Below the pieces are notes generated by a model. The model ran no database searches, was not told the origin of the DNA, and saw nothing but the letters and a program-made list of their open reading frames with translations. The translations under genes were made by a program, and so were the position numbers. A stretch of 64,000 bases of DNA from Allobosea sp. CS1GBMeth4 (GTDB taxonomy: Bacteria; Pseudomonadota; Alphaproteobacteria; Rhizobiales; Beijerinckiaceae): contig NZ_FYAS01000011.1 in the NCBI RefSeq assembly GCF_900185715.1, forward strand, positions 95,281 through 159,280, in the 5' to 3' direction. Shown piece by piece: positions 9,327 to 19,820 of this stretch (position 1 is the stretch's first letter; every line of letters starts with the position of its first letter).

Positions 9327-10034
9327 ATGAGACCTAAACGCGTTCTCGTGAAGCTCTCCGGCGAAGCCCTTGCCGGGCCTCAGGGAAACGGCCTCGACGG
9401 CGCGACGCTGACCGCGCTGGCCGCCGACATCGCCCATGCCTCGCGCGAGGGCGTCGAGATCGGCATCGTCGTCGGCGGCGGCAATTTCTTCCGCGGCGTG
9501 CAGGGCCTCAACAAGGGGCTCGACCGGACGACGGCCGATTCGATCGGCATGCTCGGCACGGTGATGAACGCGCTCGCCCTCGAACATGCGATCGAGGCGG
9601 CCGGCGCGCCGGCCCGCGCCATGTCGGCGGTGCCGATGCCCTCGCTCTGCGAGAGCTATGCCCGCAAGCGCGCGCTCGACCATCTCAGCCATGGCAAGGT
9701 GGTCATCCTCGGCGGCGGCACCGGCAATCCCTATTTCACCACAGACACGGGCGCGGCGCTGCGCGCGGCCGAGCTCGGCTGCAGCCATCTGCTCAAGGCG
9801 ACGCAGGTCGACGGGGTCTATACGGCCGATCCGAAGAAGGATCCGAGCGCGACCCGCTATGACAGGCTGACCCACGAGGACGCGATCAGGCGCGACCTCA
9901 AGGTGATGGACACCGCCGCCTTCGCCCTGGCGCGCGATGCCAGCCTGACCATCGTGGTCTTCTCGATCGCGGAAACGGGCGCGCTTGCGGCCGTGCTGCG
10001 CGGCGAGGGCAGGGCGACCTATGTCACGCCCTGA
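9327..10034 (+). CDS. pyrH: UMP kinase
   Basis: UMP kinase of 235 residues, phosphorylating UMP to UDP in pyrimidine nucleotide synthesis. It has the amino-acid-kinase fold landmarks LVKLSGEALAGPQG (residues 6-19), IVVGGGNFFRG, and GGGTGNPYFTTDTGAALRA near residue 130, then the UTP/GTP-regulation region ATQVDGVYTADPKKDP. ATG 9327 gives the usual MRPKRVLVKLSGE N-terminus; the frame reads open far upstream through the terminator, which is not coding. The family normally lies directly before frr, but here a minus-strand VOC gene stands between them. Confidence 0.96.
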   Translation: MRPKRVLVKLSGEALAGPQGNGLDGATLTALAADIAHASREGVEIGIVVGGGNFFRGVQGLNKGLDRTTADSIGMLGTVMNALALEHAIEAAGAPARAMSAVPMPSLCESYARKRALDHLSHGKVVILGGGTGNPYFTTDTGAALRAAELGCSHLLKATQVDGVYTADPKKDPSATRYDRLTHEDAIRRDLKVMDTAAFALARDASLTIVVFSIAETGALAAVLRGEGRATYVTP

Positions 10035-10047
10035 GTGCTGACCGGCA

Positions 10048-10461
10048 TCAGAAATTCGGCCAGAGGCCGGGCGTCGCCAGTTCGAGCAGGTGGCCGTCCG
10101 GATCGCGGAAATAGAGGCTGACGCCGCCGCGATTCCAGCTCATCCGTCCCTCCACCGGGATGCCGTGCTGCGCCAGCCGCTCCTCCCAGGCGGGCAGCTC
10201 GGCCGCATCGACGGCGAAGGCGACGTGCAGCGGACCCGCACCGTCATGCGGCGGGATGCTGCCGGTCTCCGAGAGCTGTGTCTCCAGCGAGGCGCCGCGC
10301 AGGAAGAGCAGCAGGACATTGCGGCCGCCGACATCGTAGGCGACGAGCGTCCTGGTCCTGAGCATCGGCGCGAGGCCGAGCTTCGTCTCGTAGAAGGCCG
10401 CGGCCCGGTCGAGATCGTCGACATAGAGCGCGGTTTCGAGGATGCGGTTCAGGCGGGGCAT
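10048..10461 (-). CDS. VOC family protein (glyoxalase/bleomycin-resistance type)
   Basis: 137-residue VOC protein. The opening [20 protein letters not shown] and the closing [19 protein letters not shown] are the two standard strands that place metal-binding His and Glu residues, so glyoxalase-like or fosfomycin-resistance-like chemistry is possible. It is encoded on the minus strand, convergent with pyrH (13 bp between stops) and divergent from frr, thereby interrupting the usual pyrH-frr pair. Its start at 10461 leaves a 251-bp divergent region shared with frr. Substrate unknown. Confidence 0.85.
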   Translation of the reverse strand: MPRLNRILETALYVDDLDRAAAFYETKLGLAPMLRTRTLVAYDVGGRNVLLLFLRGASLETQLSETGSIPPHDGAGPLHVAFAVDAAELPAWEERLAQHGIPVEGRMSWNRGGVSLYFRDPDGHLLELATPGLWPNF

Positions 10462-10631
10462 CGGTCACTCCTCGGCGACAGCGGCCCGGCCGGCGCCGGC
10501 CCGCGGCTCCTATCTGGGGCGCATCGGGGCGGACGGCCAGCCCGGCGGCGAGCCTGCCTGCCATGCAGCGGGGACGGCGGCCGATTTCCCTTGCGGACCG
10601 GCCGGGGAAAATGCTGTTGAAGCAGAAATCC

Positions 10632-10660
10632 TTGACCCTGGGGCGGGCGCTCGCCATGGT
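10632..10660 (+). promoter_or_regulatory. Possible frr promoter
   Basis: TTGACC at 10632-10637 and CATGGT at 10655-10660 with an exact 17-bp spacer, 52 bp before the frr start. The -35 is close to consensus and the -10 is weak. A dedicated promoter is expected because frr is cut off from pyrH by an opposing gene. Confidence 0.4.
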
Positions 10661-10712
10661 CGCGCGCAATTCCGGCTCCGGTCCGACCGGTTTCGACAAG
10701 GTTTTGAAGACG

Positions 10713-11276
10713 ATGGCCCAAACCACTTTCGATCTCGCCGATCTGAACCGCCGCATGGACGGCGCCGTGCAATCGTTCAAGAGCGACCTGGCCTCGCTTC
10801 GCACCGGCCGGGCCTCGGCCAATGTGCTCGACCCGATCCAGGTCGAGGCCTATGGCGCCCGCACGCCGCTCAACCAGCTGGCGACCGTCAGCGTTCCCGA
10901 GCCGCGCCTGCTCTCGGTCCAGGTCTGGGACCGCAGCATGGTCCAGGCGGTGGAGAAGGCGATCCGCGAATCCGATCTCGGCCTCAACCCGCAGACCGAG
11001 GGACAGGTGCTGCGCATCCGCATCCCCGAGCTGAACGAGCAGCGCCGCAAGGAGATGGTCAAGGTCGCGCACAAATATGCGGAGGAGGCCAAGATCGCGA
11101 TCCGCCATGTCCGCCGCGACGGCATCGACCTGATCAAGAAGCTCGAGAAGGACGGGCACATGCCCAAGGACGACGTCGCCAAGCAGACCGATCTGGTCCA
11201 GAAGGCGACGGACAAGCATGTCGGCGAGGTCGACCAGGCGCTCGCCGCCAAGGAAAAGGAAATCCTGCACGTCTGA
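10713..11276 (+). CDS. frr: Ribosome recycling factor
   Basis: RRF of 187 residues, which with EF-G splits post-termination ribosomes. The three-helix-bundle signatures are present: [20 protein letters not shown] near residue 30, and the strongly conserved helix around [20 protein letters not shown]. Length is exactly that of the family (185-187). ATG 10713 is preferred; an in-frame upstream start at 10563 would add 50 non-conserved residues across the probable promoter. uppS follows after 59 bp on the same strand and is likely co-transcribed. Confidence 0.97.
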   Translation: MAQTTFDLADLNRRMDGAVQSFKSDLASLRTGRASANVLDPIQVEAYGARTPLNQLATVSVPEPRLLSVQVWDRSMVQAVEKAIRESDLGLNPQTEGQVLRIRIPELNEQRRKEMVKVAHKYAEEAKIAIRHVRRDGIDLIKKLEKDGHMPKDDVAKQTDLVQKATDKHVGEVDQALAAKEKEILHV

Positions 11277-11335
11277 GGTTCCGGTCGGCAGGCCATCATG
11301 ATGAACGGGGCTGCGGTCCCGGAGAGGCAGTTCGT

Positions 11336-12097
11336 ATGTCAGACGGCCCGCGCCCGGCAGCGCCCGATCCGGCTCCCGCCCATGTCGCGATCATCATGGA
11401 CGGCAATGGCCGCTGGGCGCAGATGCGCGGCCTGCCGCGGCAGGAAGGGCACCGGCGCGGGCTCGAGGCGCTGCGGCGCACGGTCCGCAATGCCGCCGAT
11501 CTCGGCATCCGGGTCCTGACGCTCTATTCCTTCTCGACCGAGAACTGGCGGCGGCCGATGGCCGAGGTCTCGTTCCTGATGGGGCTGCTGCGCCGCTTCG
11601 TCGAGAATGATCTCGCCGAGCTGAACGCGTCCGGCGTGCGCGTGCGCATCATCGGCAATCGCGAGGATCTCGCTGCGGACCTGCGCGCGCTGGTCGAGCG
11701 GGCCGAAGCGATGACGCAGGGCAATACCGGTCTCACCCTGGTCGTCGCCTTCAATTACGGCTCGCGCGACGAGCTCATCCGCGTGACGCGCCGGCTCGCG
11801 CGGGAGGCCGCCGCCGGCCGGATCGCTCCGGAGGCGATCGACGAGGAAATGCTGTCCTCGCATCTCGACACCGGCTCGCTGCCGGATCCCGACCTGGTGA
11901 TCCGCACCTCGGGCGAGACCCGCATCTCGAATTTCCTGCTCTGGCAGGCCGCCTATGCCGAGTTCGTGTTCACGCCGGTGCTCTGGCCCGATTTCGACCG
12001 CAAGGCGCTCGAGGACGCCCTGGCCGAATTCCACCGCCGCGACCGCCGCTATGGCGGCGTCGGCCAGCCGGCCGAAGCCAAGGTGGGGGTCGCGTGA
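11336..12097 (+). CDS. uppS: Undecaprenyl diphosphate synthase (cis-prenyltransferase)
   Basis: Makes the C55 isoprenoid carrier for peptidoglycan and O-antigen synthesis. 253 residues. The family motif [14 protein letters not shown] places the catalytic Asp at D22 and the diphosphate-binding GNGR just after; the C-terminal signature [20 protein letters not shown] is complete. ATG 11336 lies at the expected distance before the motif. The stop overlaps the cdsA start in a GTGA arrangement, pointing to translational coupling of the two membrane-lipid genes. Confidence 0.96.
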   Translation: MSDGPRPAAPDPAPAHVAIIMDGNGRWAQMRGLPRQEGHRRGLEALRRTVRNAADLGIRVLTLYSFSTENWRRPMAEVSFLMGLLRRFVENDLAELNASGVRVRIIGNREDLAADLRALVERAEAMTQGNTGLTLVVAFNYGSRDELIRVTRRLAREAAAGRIAPEAIDEEMLSSHLDTGSLPDPDLVIRTSGETRISNFLLWQAAYAEFVFTPVLWPDFDRKALEDALAEFHRRDRRYGGVGQPAEAKVGVA

Positions 12098-12912
12098 ATG
12101 AGGGCGGCGCCGGAGCGGGCGCGTCCGAGCTGCGGCTGAGGGTCGTCTCGGCCCTGGTGCTCGCCACGGTCGTCCTCGGTGCGACCCTGCTCGGCGGCTG
12201 GCCCTTCCGCCTGCTCTGGACTGCCGTCGCCGGCGTCGTCGCCTATGAATGGCTCGCCATCGTCAGCCGCAAGAACGCCGCCGCCGGCGGAATCGGCGTC
12301 GGCCTCGCCGGGCTCGTGCTCGCCCTGCTGCCGCTGAGCGATGTCGCGCTCGCGGGCGTCGCGGCGCTCGCCGGCCTGGTCGGCGCGCTCGCGATGCCGC
12401 GGACAACCAACCAGCGCGGGCTCGAGGCCTGCGGCGTCGCCTATGCGCTGTGCTTCGCGCTGGTGACGCCGGCGCTGCGCGACACGCCCGGGATCGGGCT
12501 GGCGCTGATCATCTGGACCTTCGCGGTGGTCTGGCTCACCGACATCGCCGCCTATTTCACCGGCCGGGCGCTCGGCGGGCCCAAGCTGCTGCCGCGCATC
12601 AGCCCGAAGAAGACCTGGTCGGGCGCGCTCGGCGGCGCCGCGGCCGGGACCTTGTGCGGCACCGCCGTCTGGGCCTGGTTCTTCCCGCAGCTGCCCGCCG
12701 GGCTCGGGCCCGTGCTGGCGCTGTCCCTGGCGGCCTCGGCCGCGAGCCAGGCCGGCGACCTGTTCGAATCGTCGATCAAGCGGCGCTTCGGCACCAAGGA
12801 TTCGAGCCATCTGATTCCCGGTCATGGCGGCTTCCTCGACCGGCTCGACGGCTACTGGGCCGTGCTGGTCTTCGCCGGCCTGCTGCTTTATCTGGCGCGG
12901 CTGGGATCCTGA
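12094..12912 (+). CDS. cdsA: Phosphatidate cytidylyltransferase
   Basis: CDP-diacylglycerol synthase of 272 residues, an integral inner-membrane enzyme at the entry to phospholipid synthesis. Several hydrophobic helices fill residues 15-190, and the C-terminal family signature is intact: [20 protein letters not shown] followed by [10 protein letters not shown]. The start is a GTG at 12094 overlapping the uppS stop (GTGA); the ATG at 12098 is out of frame. dxr begins 7 bp after its stop, so uppS-cdsA-dxr-rseP reads as one operon. Confidence 0.95.
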   Translation: MNEGGAGAGASELRLRVVSALVLATVVLGATLLGGWPFRLLWTAVAGVVAYEWLAIVSRKNAAAGGIGVGLAGLVLALLPLSDVALAGVAALAGLVGALAMPRTTNQRGLEACGVAYALCFALVTPALRDTPGIGLALIIWTFAVVWLTDIAAYFTGRALGGPKLLPRISPKKTWSGALGGAAAGTLCGTAVWAWFFPQLPAGLGPVLALSLAASAASQAGDLFESSIKRRFGTKDSSHLIPGHGGFLDRLDGYWAVLVFAGLLLYLARLGS

Positions 12913-12919
12913 GCCGCCC

Positions 12920-14101
12920 ATGCGCCGCACCGTCACCATTCTGGGAGCCACCGGCTCCATCGGCCGCTCGACACGCGCGGTGATCGCCGAGAATCCGGAG
13001 CGGCTGCAGGTCGCCGCGCTCGTCGCCGGGCGGGATGCGGCCGGGCTGGCGCGGGTCGCGCGCGAGACCGGCGCATGCTTCGCCGCGATCGCGGACGAGG
13101 CGCAGCGCGAGGACCTCGCCGCCGCGCTCGCCGGCAGCGGCATCCGCCACGGCGCCGGCCGGGAGGCGGTGCTCGAGGCGGCGACGCTCGACAGCGACAT
13201 CGTGGTCAGCGCCATCTCCGGGGCGGCCGGACTCGAGGCGACCTTCGCCGCGCTGAGACGCGGGCGGGTCGTCGCGCTCGCCAACAAGGAGAGCCTGGTC
13301 TGCGCCGGGGCCGCGGTGATGGCGCGGGCGCTGGAGGCGGGCGTGCGCGTCCTGCCGCTCGATTCCGAGCACAATGCCCTGTTCCAGGTGCTCGGCGCCG
13401 AGCCGGTCTCGGCGATCCGCAGCATGACCCTGACCGCCTCGGGCGGTCCGTTCCGAACCTGGCCGGCCGAGCGGATCGCCAGCGCCACGCCGGAGCAGGC
13501 GCTGGCCCATCCGAACTACGCGATGGGCGCCAAGATCACGATCGATTCGGCCAGCATGATGAACAAGGGGCTCGAGCTGATCGAGGCCGCCTTCCTGTTC
13601 GGGCTGGGCCCCGAGCAGCTCGACGTCCTGGTCCATCCACAGCAGATCGTGCACGGCCTCGTCACCTTCCGGGACGGATCGGTCAGCGCCGGGATGGCGG
13701 TGCCGGACATGCGCGTGGCTGCCGCCCACTGCCTCGGCATCGACGGCCGGCTCGACGCGCCGGCGAACCGTTTCCTCGATCTCGTCGGCGCAGGTCCGCT
13801 CGCCTTCGAGCGGCCGGACCTCGCCCGGTTCCCGGCGCTGGGCCTGGCCATCGCCGCGCTGGCCGAAGGCGGCGCCGCGCCGGCGGTGCTGAATGCCGCC
13901 AACGAAGTGGCGGTCGAAGCCTTCCTGGCTCGACGGATCGGATTCTCGGCGATTCCCGCGCTGGTCGAGGCGGTTTCAGCGCAGGCGGCGAGCGCGCCGC
14001 TGCCGGCGCCCGCCGACGTGGCGGAGGCGCTCGCCATTGACCACGATGCGAGAAGGCGGGCCCGCATGCTCTTGTCGCAGGGGCGCTTCACTGTCACTTA
14101 G
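12920..14101 (+). CDS. dxr: 1-deoxy-D-xylulose 5-phosphate reductoisomerase
   Basis: Second enzyme of the MEP isoprenoid pathway: NADPH-dependent conversion of DXP to MEP in the cytoplasm. 393 residues. The nucleotide-binding ILGATGSIGRSTRAVI sits at residues 7-22, ALANKESLVCAG marks the catalytic domain, and LPLDSEHNALFQVL plus the SGGPF loop and ITIDSASMMNKGLELIEA hold the metal and substrate ligands (Asp, Glu, Ser, Asn, Lys). ATG 12920 was chosen over an open upstream extension inside cdsA. It sits between cdsA (7 bp) and rseP (22 bp). Confidence 0.97.
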   Translation: MRRTVTILGATGSIGRSTRAVIAENPERLQVAALVAGRDAAGLARVARETGACFAAIADEAQREDLAAALAGSGIRHGAGREAVLEAATLDSDIVVSAISGAAGLEATFAALRRGRVVALANKESLVCAGAAVMARALEAGVRVLPLDSEHNALFQVLGAEPVSAIRSMTLTASGGPFRTWPAERIASATPEQALAHPNYAMGAKITIDSASMMNKGLELIEAAFLFGLGPEQLDVLVHPQQIVHGLVTFRDGSVSAGMAVPDMRVAAAHCLGIDGRLDAPANRFLDLVGAGPLAFERPDLARFPALGLAIAALAEGGAAPAVLNAANEVAVEAFLARRIGFSAIPALVEAVSAQAASAPLPAPADVAEALAIDHDARRRARMLLSQGRFTVT

Positions 14102-14123
14102 TGACTGAAGTCGGGAGAGTTTT

Positions 14124-15272
14124 ATGGACATCGTCGGATCGGCCTGGCACGCGGCGAGCTTCCTGCCGGGCTATCTGCTGCCCTTCCTGTTCGTGCTGAC
14201 GCTCGTCGTCTTCGTGCACGAGCTCGGCCATTTCCTGGTCGGGCGCTGGTGCGGCGTCGATGTGAAGACGTTCTCGATCGGCTTCGGCCGCGAGCTGTTC
14301 GGCTTCAACGACCGGCACGGCACGCGCTGGCGTTTCGCGATGATTCCGCTCGGCGGCTACGTGAAGTTCTCGGGCGACGCGGATGCGGCCGGCACGCCCG
14401 ATGGCGACGCGCTCGTCGGCATGAGCCGGGAGGAGCGCGAGCGCTCGTTCCCGGCCCAGTCGATCGGCAAGCGGGCGGCCATCGTCGCCGCCGGCCCGAT
14501 CGCGAACTTCCTGCTCGCCATCGTGATCTTCGGCGCGACGGCCTATTTCCTCGGCAAGCCGACGCTGGCGCCGCGCGTCGACAGCGTCACGGTGGGCGGA
14601 GCGGCGGCGCGCGCCGGGCTGCAATCTGGCGATCTCGTCCGCATGGTCGACGGTCGCGAGATCAAGAGCTTCAGCGACCTGCAGCGGGCGATCTCGATCC
14701 GTCCCGGCGAGACCGTCCCGGTGACGGTCGAGCGGGCCGGCCAGACGCTCGTCCTGCCGGTGACGCCGGATCTGGTCGAGACCTCGTCGCCGCTCGGCAA
14801 GCAGCGGCTCGGCATCATCGGCGTGCAGGCCTCGGCCAAGCCCGAAGACTGGACGACGCAGCATTTCAGCCTCGGCCAGTCGGTCGTGCTCGGCATGAGC
14901 GAGACCTGGTTCGTGGTCGAGCGGACCTATGACTACATCGCCAAGCTGATCAAAGGTAAGGAATCGACCGACCAGCTCTCCGGGCCGATCCGCATCGCCC
15001 AGGTCTCCGGCATGGTCGCGTCGAGCGGCGGCCTGCTCGCGCTGATCAACCTGGCGGCGCTGCTGTCGGTGTCGATCGGGCTGATGAACCTGTTCCCGGT
15101 GCCGATGCTCGACGGCGGCCACCTGCTGTTCTATGCGATCGAGGCGCTGCGCGGAAAACCGTTAAGCGAACGCGCGCAGGAGATCGGTTTCCGGGTCGGG
15201 CTGGGCCTGGTGCTGATGCTGATGCTGTTCGTGACCTGGAACGACCTGGTGCATGTCCGCTCGCTGCTGTGA
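14124..15272 (+). CDS. rseP: RIP metalloprotease RseP (site-2 protease)
   Basis: Intramembrane zinc protease, 382 residues, that cleaves anti-sigma factors and remnant signal peptides in the inner membrane. The first transmembrane helix carries HELGH at residues 32-36 with the catalytic Glu33. One PDZ domain follows (about 125-215; ARAGLQSGDLVRMVDGREIK), then the C-terminal membrane part with NLFPVPMLDGGHLLF supplying the third metal ligand. E. coli RseP has two PDZ domains and 450 residues; the single-PDZ form is usual in alphaproteobacteria. It ends the uppS-cdsA-dxr-rseP run and precedes bamA after 303 bp. Confidence 0.95.
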   Translation: MDIVGSAWHAASFLPGYLLPFLFVLTLVVFVHELGHFLVGRWCGVDVKTFSIGFGRELFGFNDRHGTRWRFAMIPLGGYVKFSGDADAAGTPDGDALVGMSREERERSFPAQSIGKRAAIVAAGPIANFLLAIVIFGATAYFLGKPTLAPRVDSVTVGGAAARAGLQSGDLVRMVDGREIKSFSDLQRAISIRPGETVPVTVERAGQTLVLPVTPDLVETSSPLGKQRLGIIGVQASAKPEDWTTQHFSLGQSVVLGMSETWFVVERTYDYIAKLIKGKESTDQLSGPIRIAQVSGMVASSGGLLALINLAALLSVSIGLMNLFPVPMLDGGHLLFYAIEALRGKPLSERAQEIGFRVGLGLVLMLMLFVTWNDLVHVRSLL

Positions 15273-15575
15273 TGCCGCGCCGGCCGCTGCAAGCAAGCTT
15301 GCACCAGGCTGACAAGTTCCGCCGCTAAAGCTGCCCCACGGCTGCGGATTGTGGCTTTTTGTGGCTCTTGTCGCCAGTTCGCGCCGGCTTTCCGGCCGGT
15401 GCGCGTGACCTCCGGGCAACGACCGCCGCAAAAATCTTTTGTTAACGACAATGGCGGTTTGCACCCTGCGGGAAACTTTGTAGAAGCGATTGGTCTTTCA
15501 ATGTCGCCGAGCCTCGCCCGTAGCGGGGTTCCCCGCTTGCGGGGTGGTGACCCAAAGAATGGAATAGGCGACCCG
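15273..15575 (+). other. Intergenic region rseP-bamA
   Basis: 303 bp without a convincing gene. TGCAAGC (15288-15294) and GCTTGCA (15297-15303) form a short palindrome just after rseP. A possible weak promoter is TTGCAC (15459-15464), 16 bp, TAGAAG (15481-15486). Close to the bamA start there is a triple motif, GCGGGG (15523-15528), CCCCGC (15531-15536), GCGGGG (15539-15544), in which the middle block could pair with either neighbour. The region is open in the bamA frame, but the translation there looks non-coding. Confidence 0.5.
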
Positions 15576-18116
15576 ATGACGTCGACGCTTCAGAGCCGGT
15601 CCTTGCGCATGCGGCTCTCTCGATCAGTCGGACTTGCGGCCGTCATGGTGGCCGTCAGCGGTGGCGTGGTGTTCGCGCAGTCCGTGATTGTCCAAGGCAA
15701 CCGTCGTGTCGATGCGGAGACGATCCGCTCCTATGTGACGGGGCAGGGGTCCGGGAGCCCGCAGGAGATTCGCCAGAATCTCATGGCGACCGGCCTGTTC
15801 TCGAACGTCCAGGTCAGCCGCCGCGGCGCGCAGACCGTCGTCTCCGTCCAGGAGAACGACACGATCAACCGCGTCGCCTTCGAGGGCAATCGCCGCCTGA
15901 AGAGCGACGTCCTGCTCGGCCAGGTCCAGTCCAAGGCCCGCGGTCCGCTGAGCCAGCAGCTGATCGATGCCGACGTCGAGCGCCTGAAGGACGTCTATCG
16001 TCGCGCCGGCTACGGCCTGGCGCAGGTCAGCGGCCGCATCCAGCCGCTGCCGAACGGCCGCTCCGACGTGGTCTTCACCATCCAGGAGAGCGGCAAGACC
16101 GGCATCAAGTCGATCAACTTCACCGGCAACGGCGCCTTCTCCTCCTCGCGCCTGCGCGGGCTGATGACGTCGACCGAGTCGAACTTCATGAGCTGGATCA
16201 AGACCTCCGACGTCTATGATCCGGACCGGATCAATTCCGACCTCGAGCTGATTCGCCGCTACTACCTGAAGAACGGCTATGCGGATTTCCGGATCGTCTC
16301 GAGCGATGCCCGCTTCGACGACGCCGCCGGCGGCTGGGTCATCGACGTCGCCGTCGATGAAGGCCCGCAGTACAAGGTCGGCAACGTCGCGGTCGATTCC
16401 CGCCTGCGCGACGTCGATCCCGCCGTGCTGGAGTCGCTCGTCAACACCTCCGCCGGCGACACCTACAATGCCGAGGCGGTCGAGCGCTCGCTGGTCACCC
16501 TGACCACCGAGGTCGCCAAGCGCGGCTACGCCTTCGCGCAGGTCCGCCCGCGCGGCGAGCGCGACGCGGCCGGCCGCCAGATCGGCATCACCTATGTGGT
16601 CGAGGAAGGGCCGCGGGTCTATGTCGAGCGCATCAATGTGCGCGGCAACACCCGCACCCGCGACTATGTCGTTCGCCGCGAGCTCGATCTCGGCGAGGGC
16701 GACGCCTACAACAAGGTCTTCATCGACCGCGCCGAGCGCCGCCTGAACAATCTCGGCTTCTTCAACAAGGTCCGCATCACCAACGAGCCGGGCAGCGCGC
16801 CCGACCGCGTGGTCGTCAACATCGATGTCGAGGACAAGCCGACCGGCTCGTTCTCGATCGCCGGCGGCTACTCGACCTCGGACGGCGTGATCGGCGAGGT
16901 CTCGCTGTCGGAATCGAACTTCCTCGGCCGCGGCCAGTATGTCCGCATCGCCGGCACGATGGGCCAGCGCACCCAGGGCATCGACTTCTCGTTCACCGAG
17001 CCCTACTTCCTCGGCCATCGCATCGCGGCGGGCTTCGACCTGTTCTCGAAGTTCAACGACAACCAGAACATCGGCTATTTCGAGAGCCGGGTGACCGGCG
17101 GCCAGGTCAGGTTCTCCTTCCCGATCACGGAGGAGTTCTCGATCACGCCGCGCTACTCGATCTACTCGACCGAGATCAAGATCCCGAACACCTATTCGAA
17201 GCCCTACAACGATTGCAGCTTCCCAATCGACGGCATCACGCCCGGCACGGCGGGCGCCTCGACGGCGACGACGGCTTTCAACTGCCTGACGAACGGCGAG
17301 GCGTCGGTCGCGGTCAAGGAGGCACGGGGCACCACCCTGACCTCGCTGGTCGGCCTGAACTTCAACTACAACTCGCTCGACAACTATCAGAACCCGCGCA
17401 ACGGCTTCGTCGCCGAGATCAAGCCGGAGTTCGCGGGCGTCGGCGGCGATTCGAAGTTCCTGCGCGTCAGCGCCGATGCGCGCTACTATCGCGAATTCCT
17501 CGAGGATTTCGTCGGTATCGCCCGCGTCCAGGCCGGTCACGTGCAGGCGACCGGCGGTGGCGATCTGCGCATGATCGACCACTACTTCCTCGGCCCGACC
17601 CTGGTGCGTGGCTTCGCGCCCTCCGGCATCGGCCCGCGCGACGTGCTCAACGACCCGACCGGCAACGCGCTGGGCGGCACCACCTATTTCGGCGGTTCGC
17701 TCGAAGTGCAGTTCCCGATCTTCGGTCTGCCGCGCGATCTCGGCCTGAAGGGCGCGGTCTTCGCCGATGCCGGCACGCTGTTCAACTATGACGGCGGCTC
17801 GAAGGTGATCACCAACGGCAATTTCGGCAGCTGCCCGGCGGGCACGGAAGCGCGTCAGTTCAACGTCGCGATCGTCTCGGGCTATCAGAGCAACGTGGCC
17901 TGCGTGCGCGACAAGAACGTCATCCGTTCCTCGGTCGGCGTGAGCTTGCTGTGGCAGTCGCCGCTCGGCCCGATCCGCTTCGACTATGCCTACGCCCTGT
18001 CGAAGGATGACGGCCAGATCGGCACCGCCGTTCTTCCCAATGGGCAGACCATCACCGGCAAGTTCGGCGGCGACCGCACGCAGGCCTTCCGCTTCTCGGG
18101 CGGCGCCCGCTTCTGA
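15576..18116 (+). CDS. bamA: Outer membrane protein assembly factor BamA
   Basis: Core Omp85 protein of the BAM complex that inserts beta-barrels into the outer membrane. 846 residues: a signal peptide to about residue 33 ([20 protein letters not shown]), five POTRA repeats to about residue 430, and a C-terminal beta-barrel. The L6 loop VRGF motif is visible in [14 protein letters not shown], and the last residue is Phe (FSGGARF), the expected beta-signal end. ATG 15576 places the signal peptide properly; an ATG at 15501 would add 25 residues before it. It heads the lpx cluster and follows rseP, as usual in alphaproteobacteria. Confidence 0.97.
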   Translation: MTSTLQSRSLRMRLSRSVGLAAVMVAVSGGVVFAQSVIVQGNRRVDAETIRSYVTGQGSGSPQEIRQNLMATGLFSNVQVSRRGAQTVVSVQENDTINRVAFEGNRRLKSDVLLGQVQSKARGPLSQQLIDADVERLKDVYRRAGYGLAQVSGRIQPLPNGRSDVVFTIQESGKTGIKSINFTGNGAFSSSRLRGLMTSTESNFMSWIKTSDVYDPDRINSDLELIRRYYLKNGYADFRIVSSDARFDDAAGGWVIDVAVDEGPQYKVGNVAVDSRLRDVDPAVLESLVNTSAGDTYNAEAVERSLVTLTTEVAKRGYAFAQVRPRGERDAAGRQIGITYVVEEGPRVYVERINVRGNTRTRDYVVRRELDLGEGDAYNKVFIDRAERRLNNLGFFNKVRITNEPGSAPDRVVVNIDVEDKPTGSFSIAGGYSTSDGVIGEVSLSESNFLGRGQYVRIAGTMGQRTQGIDFSFTEPYFLGHRIAAGFDLFSKFNDNQNIGYFESRVTGGQVRFSFPITEEFSITPRYSIYSTEIKIPNTYSKPYNDCSFPIDGITPGTAGASTATTAFNCLTNGEASVAVKEARGTTLTSLVGLNFNYNSLDNYQNPRNGFVAEIKPEFAGVGGDSKFLRVSADARYYREFLEDFVGIARVQAGHVQATGGGDLRMIDHYFLGPTLVRGFAPSGIGPRDVLNDPTGNALGGTTYFGGSLEVQFPIFGLPRDLGLKGAVFADAGTLFNYDGGSKVITNGNFGSCPAGTEARQFNVAIVSGYQSNVACVRDKNVIRSSVGVSLLWQSPLGPIRFDYAYALSKDDGQIGTAVLPNGQTITGKFGGDRTQAFRFSGGARF

Positions 18117-18154
18117 CCGGCGGGGCGCGGACGCGCCCCGCAACGGATCATCTT

Positions 18155-19219
18155 ATGGCAGATCCCAGTTTCTTTCCGATCGCGACCTCGCTGTCCTTCA
18201 GCGAGGTCGCTTCCTTGTCGGGCACCAGCTTGCCGGACGGCGTCGACCCGGAGCGCCGGGTCGAGGGCGTGGCGCCGCTCGAGACGGCCGGCGGCAGCGA
18301 CGCCGCCTATATGGACAACCCGAAATATGTCGCGGCGCTGACCGGGACCGCGGCCGGGCTCTGCTTCGTCTCGCCGCGTTTCGCCGAGCGCGTTCCGGCC
18401 GGAACGGCCGCCCTGGTCACGCCGGCGCCCTATCATGCCTTCGCCAAGCTGCTCTCGGTCTTTCACCCGGGGGCGCTGCGGCCGGGCTCGATGTTCGGCT
18501 CGGCCGGGGTCGCCCCGGGGGCCTTCGTGCATGCGACGGCGCGGCTCGAGGCCGACGTGACCGTCGACCCCGGCGCGGTGATCGGCCCCGGCGCCGAGAT
18601 CGGGGCCGGCACGGTGATCGGCCCGCATGCGGTGATCGGGCCGCAGGTCCGGATCGGCCGGCAATGCGCGGTCGGCGCCGGCGCGACGCTGCAGGCGGCG
18701 CTGATCGGCAACCGCGTCATCATCCATCCGGGCGTGCGGATCGGCCAGGACGGCTTCGGCTTCGCCATGGGGCCGAAGGGGCACATGAAGGTGCCGCAGG
18801 TCGGGCGCGTCATCATCCAGGATGATGTCGAGATCGGCGCCAACACGACGATCGATCGCGGCGCCAGCCGCGACACCGTGATCGGCGAAGGCAGCAAGAT
18901 CGATAATCTCGTCCAGATCGGCCACAATTGCGTCGTCGGCCGCCATTGCGTGATCTGCGCCCAGGTCGGTATGGCCGGTTCGAGCACGCTCGAGGATTTC
19001 GCCGTGCTCGGCGGGCAGGTCGGCCTGGCGGGGCATCTGACGGTCGGGATGGGCGCGCAGGTCGCGGCCCAGAGCGGCGTCGCCGGCGATATCCCGCGCG
19101 GCGCGCGCTATGGCGGCTATCCGGCCCAGCCGGCGCTGAGCTGGGCGCGCGAGGCCGCCCTGCTCAAGCAGCTGGTTGCCAAGCGCGGCAAGGGCCCGGG
19201 CGGCGGCGAAAACGCTTGA
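18155..19219 (+). CDS. lpxD: UDP-3-O-(3-hydroxyacyl)glucosamine N-acyltransferase
   Basis: Third step of lipid A synthesis: transfer of a hydroxyacyl chain from ACP to the 2-amine of the UDP-glucosamine derivative. 354 residues with an N-terminal uridine-binding domain (about 1-110, including [10 protein letters not shown]) and a left-handed beta-helix of hexapeptide repeats (about 115-320). The catalytic His is expected in [13 protein letters not shown]. The family is normally 340-360 residues. It follows bamA by 38 bp and precedes fabZ by 89 bp on the same strand. Confidence 0.96.
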   Translation: MADPSFFPIATSLSFSEVASLSGTSLPDGVDPERRVEGVAPLETAGGSDAAYMDNPKYVAALTGTAAGLCFVSPRFAERVPAGTAALVTPAPYHAFAKLLSVFHPGALRPGSMFGSAGVAPGAFVHATARLEADVTVDPGAVIGPGAEIGAGTVIGPHAVIGPQVRIGRQCAVGAGATLQAALIGNRVIIHPGVRIGQDGFGFAMGPKGHMKVPQVGRVIIQDDVEIGANTTIDRGASRDTVIGEGSKIDNLVQIGHNCVVGRHCVICAQVGMAGSSTLEDFAVLGGQVGLAGHLTVGMGAQVAAQSGVAGDIPRGARYGGYPAQPALSWAREAALLKQLVAKRGKGPGGGENA

Positions 19220-19308
19220 TCTCAGGCCGGCTTCCGGCAAAAGCAGCTTTGCGCGACAGATGGCGTGCGCCGGCGCGGGCTGCGGGGCGTTCGAGGAGAC
19301 GAGACACG

Positions 19309-19767
19309 ATGACGGATGCGACCAAAGCGCTCGGCGTGGCCGATATCCAGAAGATCATGGCCTGCATCCCGCATCGTTATCCGTTCCTGCTGGTCGACAA
19401 GGTCGTCGAGATCGACGGAGATGCCTCAGGCGTCGGCATCAAGAACGTCACCTTCAACGAGCCGCAGTTCACCGGGCATTTCCCCGGCCGGCCGGTCTTC
19501 CCGGGCGTGCTGATGATCGAGGCGATGGCGCAGACGGCGGGCGTGCTCGTCGTCAATGCGCGTGGCAGCGACGAGCTCGCCGTCTCCACCGTGCTGTTCA
19601 CCACCATCGACAAGGCCAAGTTCCGCAAGCCGGTCGGCCCAGGCGACACGCTGCGCTTCCACCTGACCAAGGTGGCGCACAAGCGCAATATCTGGTTCTA
19701 CCGGGGCGAAGCCAAGGTCGACGGCGTCCTCGTCGCCGAGGCCGAGCTCTCGGCGATGGTCGTGTGA
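19309..19767 (+). CDS. fabZ: 3-hydroxyacyl-ACP dehydratase
   Basis: Hot-dog-fold dehydratase of 152 residues in fatty acid elongation. The catalytic pair is visible: H57 in FTGHFPGRPVFPG and E71 in LMIEAMAQTAG, matching H54/E68 of the E. coli enzyme. The N-terminal IPHRYPFLLVDKV is standard. ATG 19309 is preceded by GAGGAGACGAGA, a plausible ribosome-binding stretch. Its position between lpxD and lpxA balances hydroxyacyl-ACP use between fatty acid and lipid A synthesis, as in most Gram-negative bacteria. Confidence 0.96.
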   Translation: MTDATKALGVADIQKIMACIPHRYPFLLVDKVVEIDGDASGVGIKNVTFNEPQFTGHFPGRPVFPGVLMIEAMAQTAGVLVVNARGSDELAVSTVLFTTIDKAKFRKPVGPGDTLRFHLTKVAHKRNIWFYRGEAKVDGVLVAEAELSAMVV

Positions 19768-19820
19768 GCGGCGCAATCGGCATGCACGCTCCCGTTCCAG
19801 GCCAGACGCAGGATTCCGCC

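Noticed and set aside
15624..18143. A long open frame (839 codons) on the minus strand across bamA
   Set aside because: It is antisense to a certain bamA. The translation is low-complexity (Asp/Arg/Ala/Val) without motifs, as expected from high-GC codon bias of the real gene.
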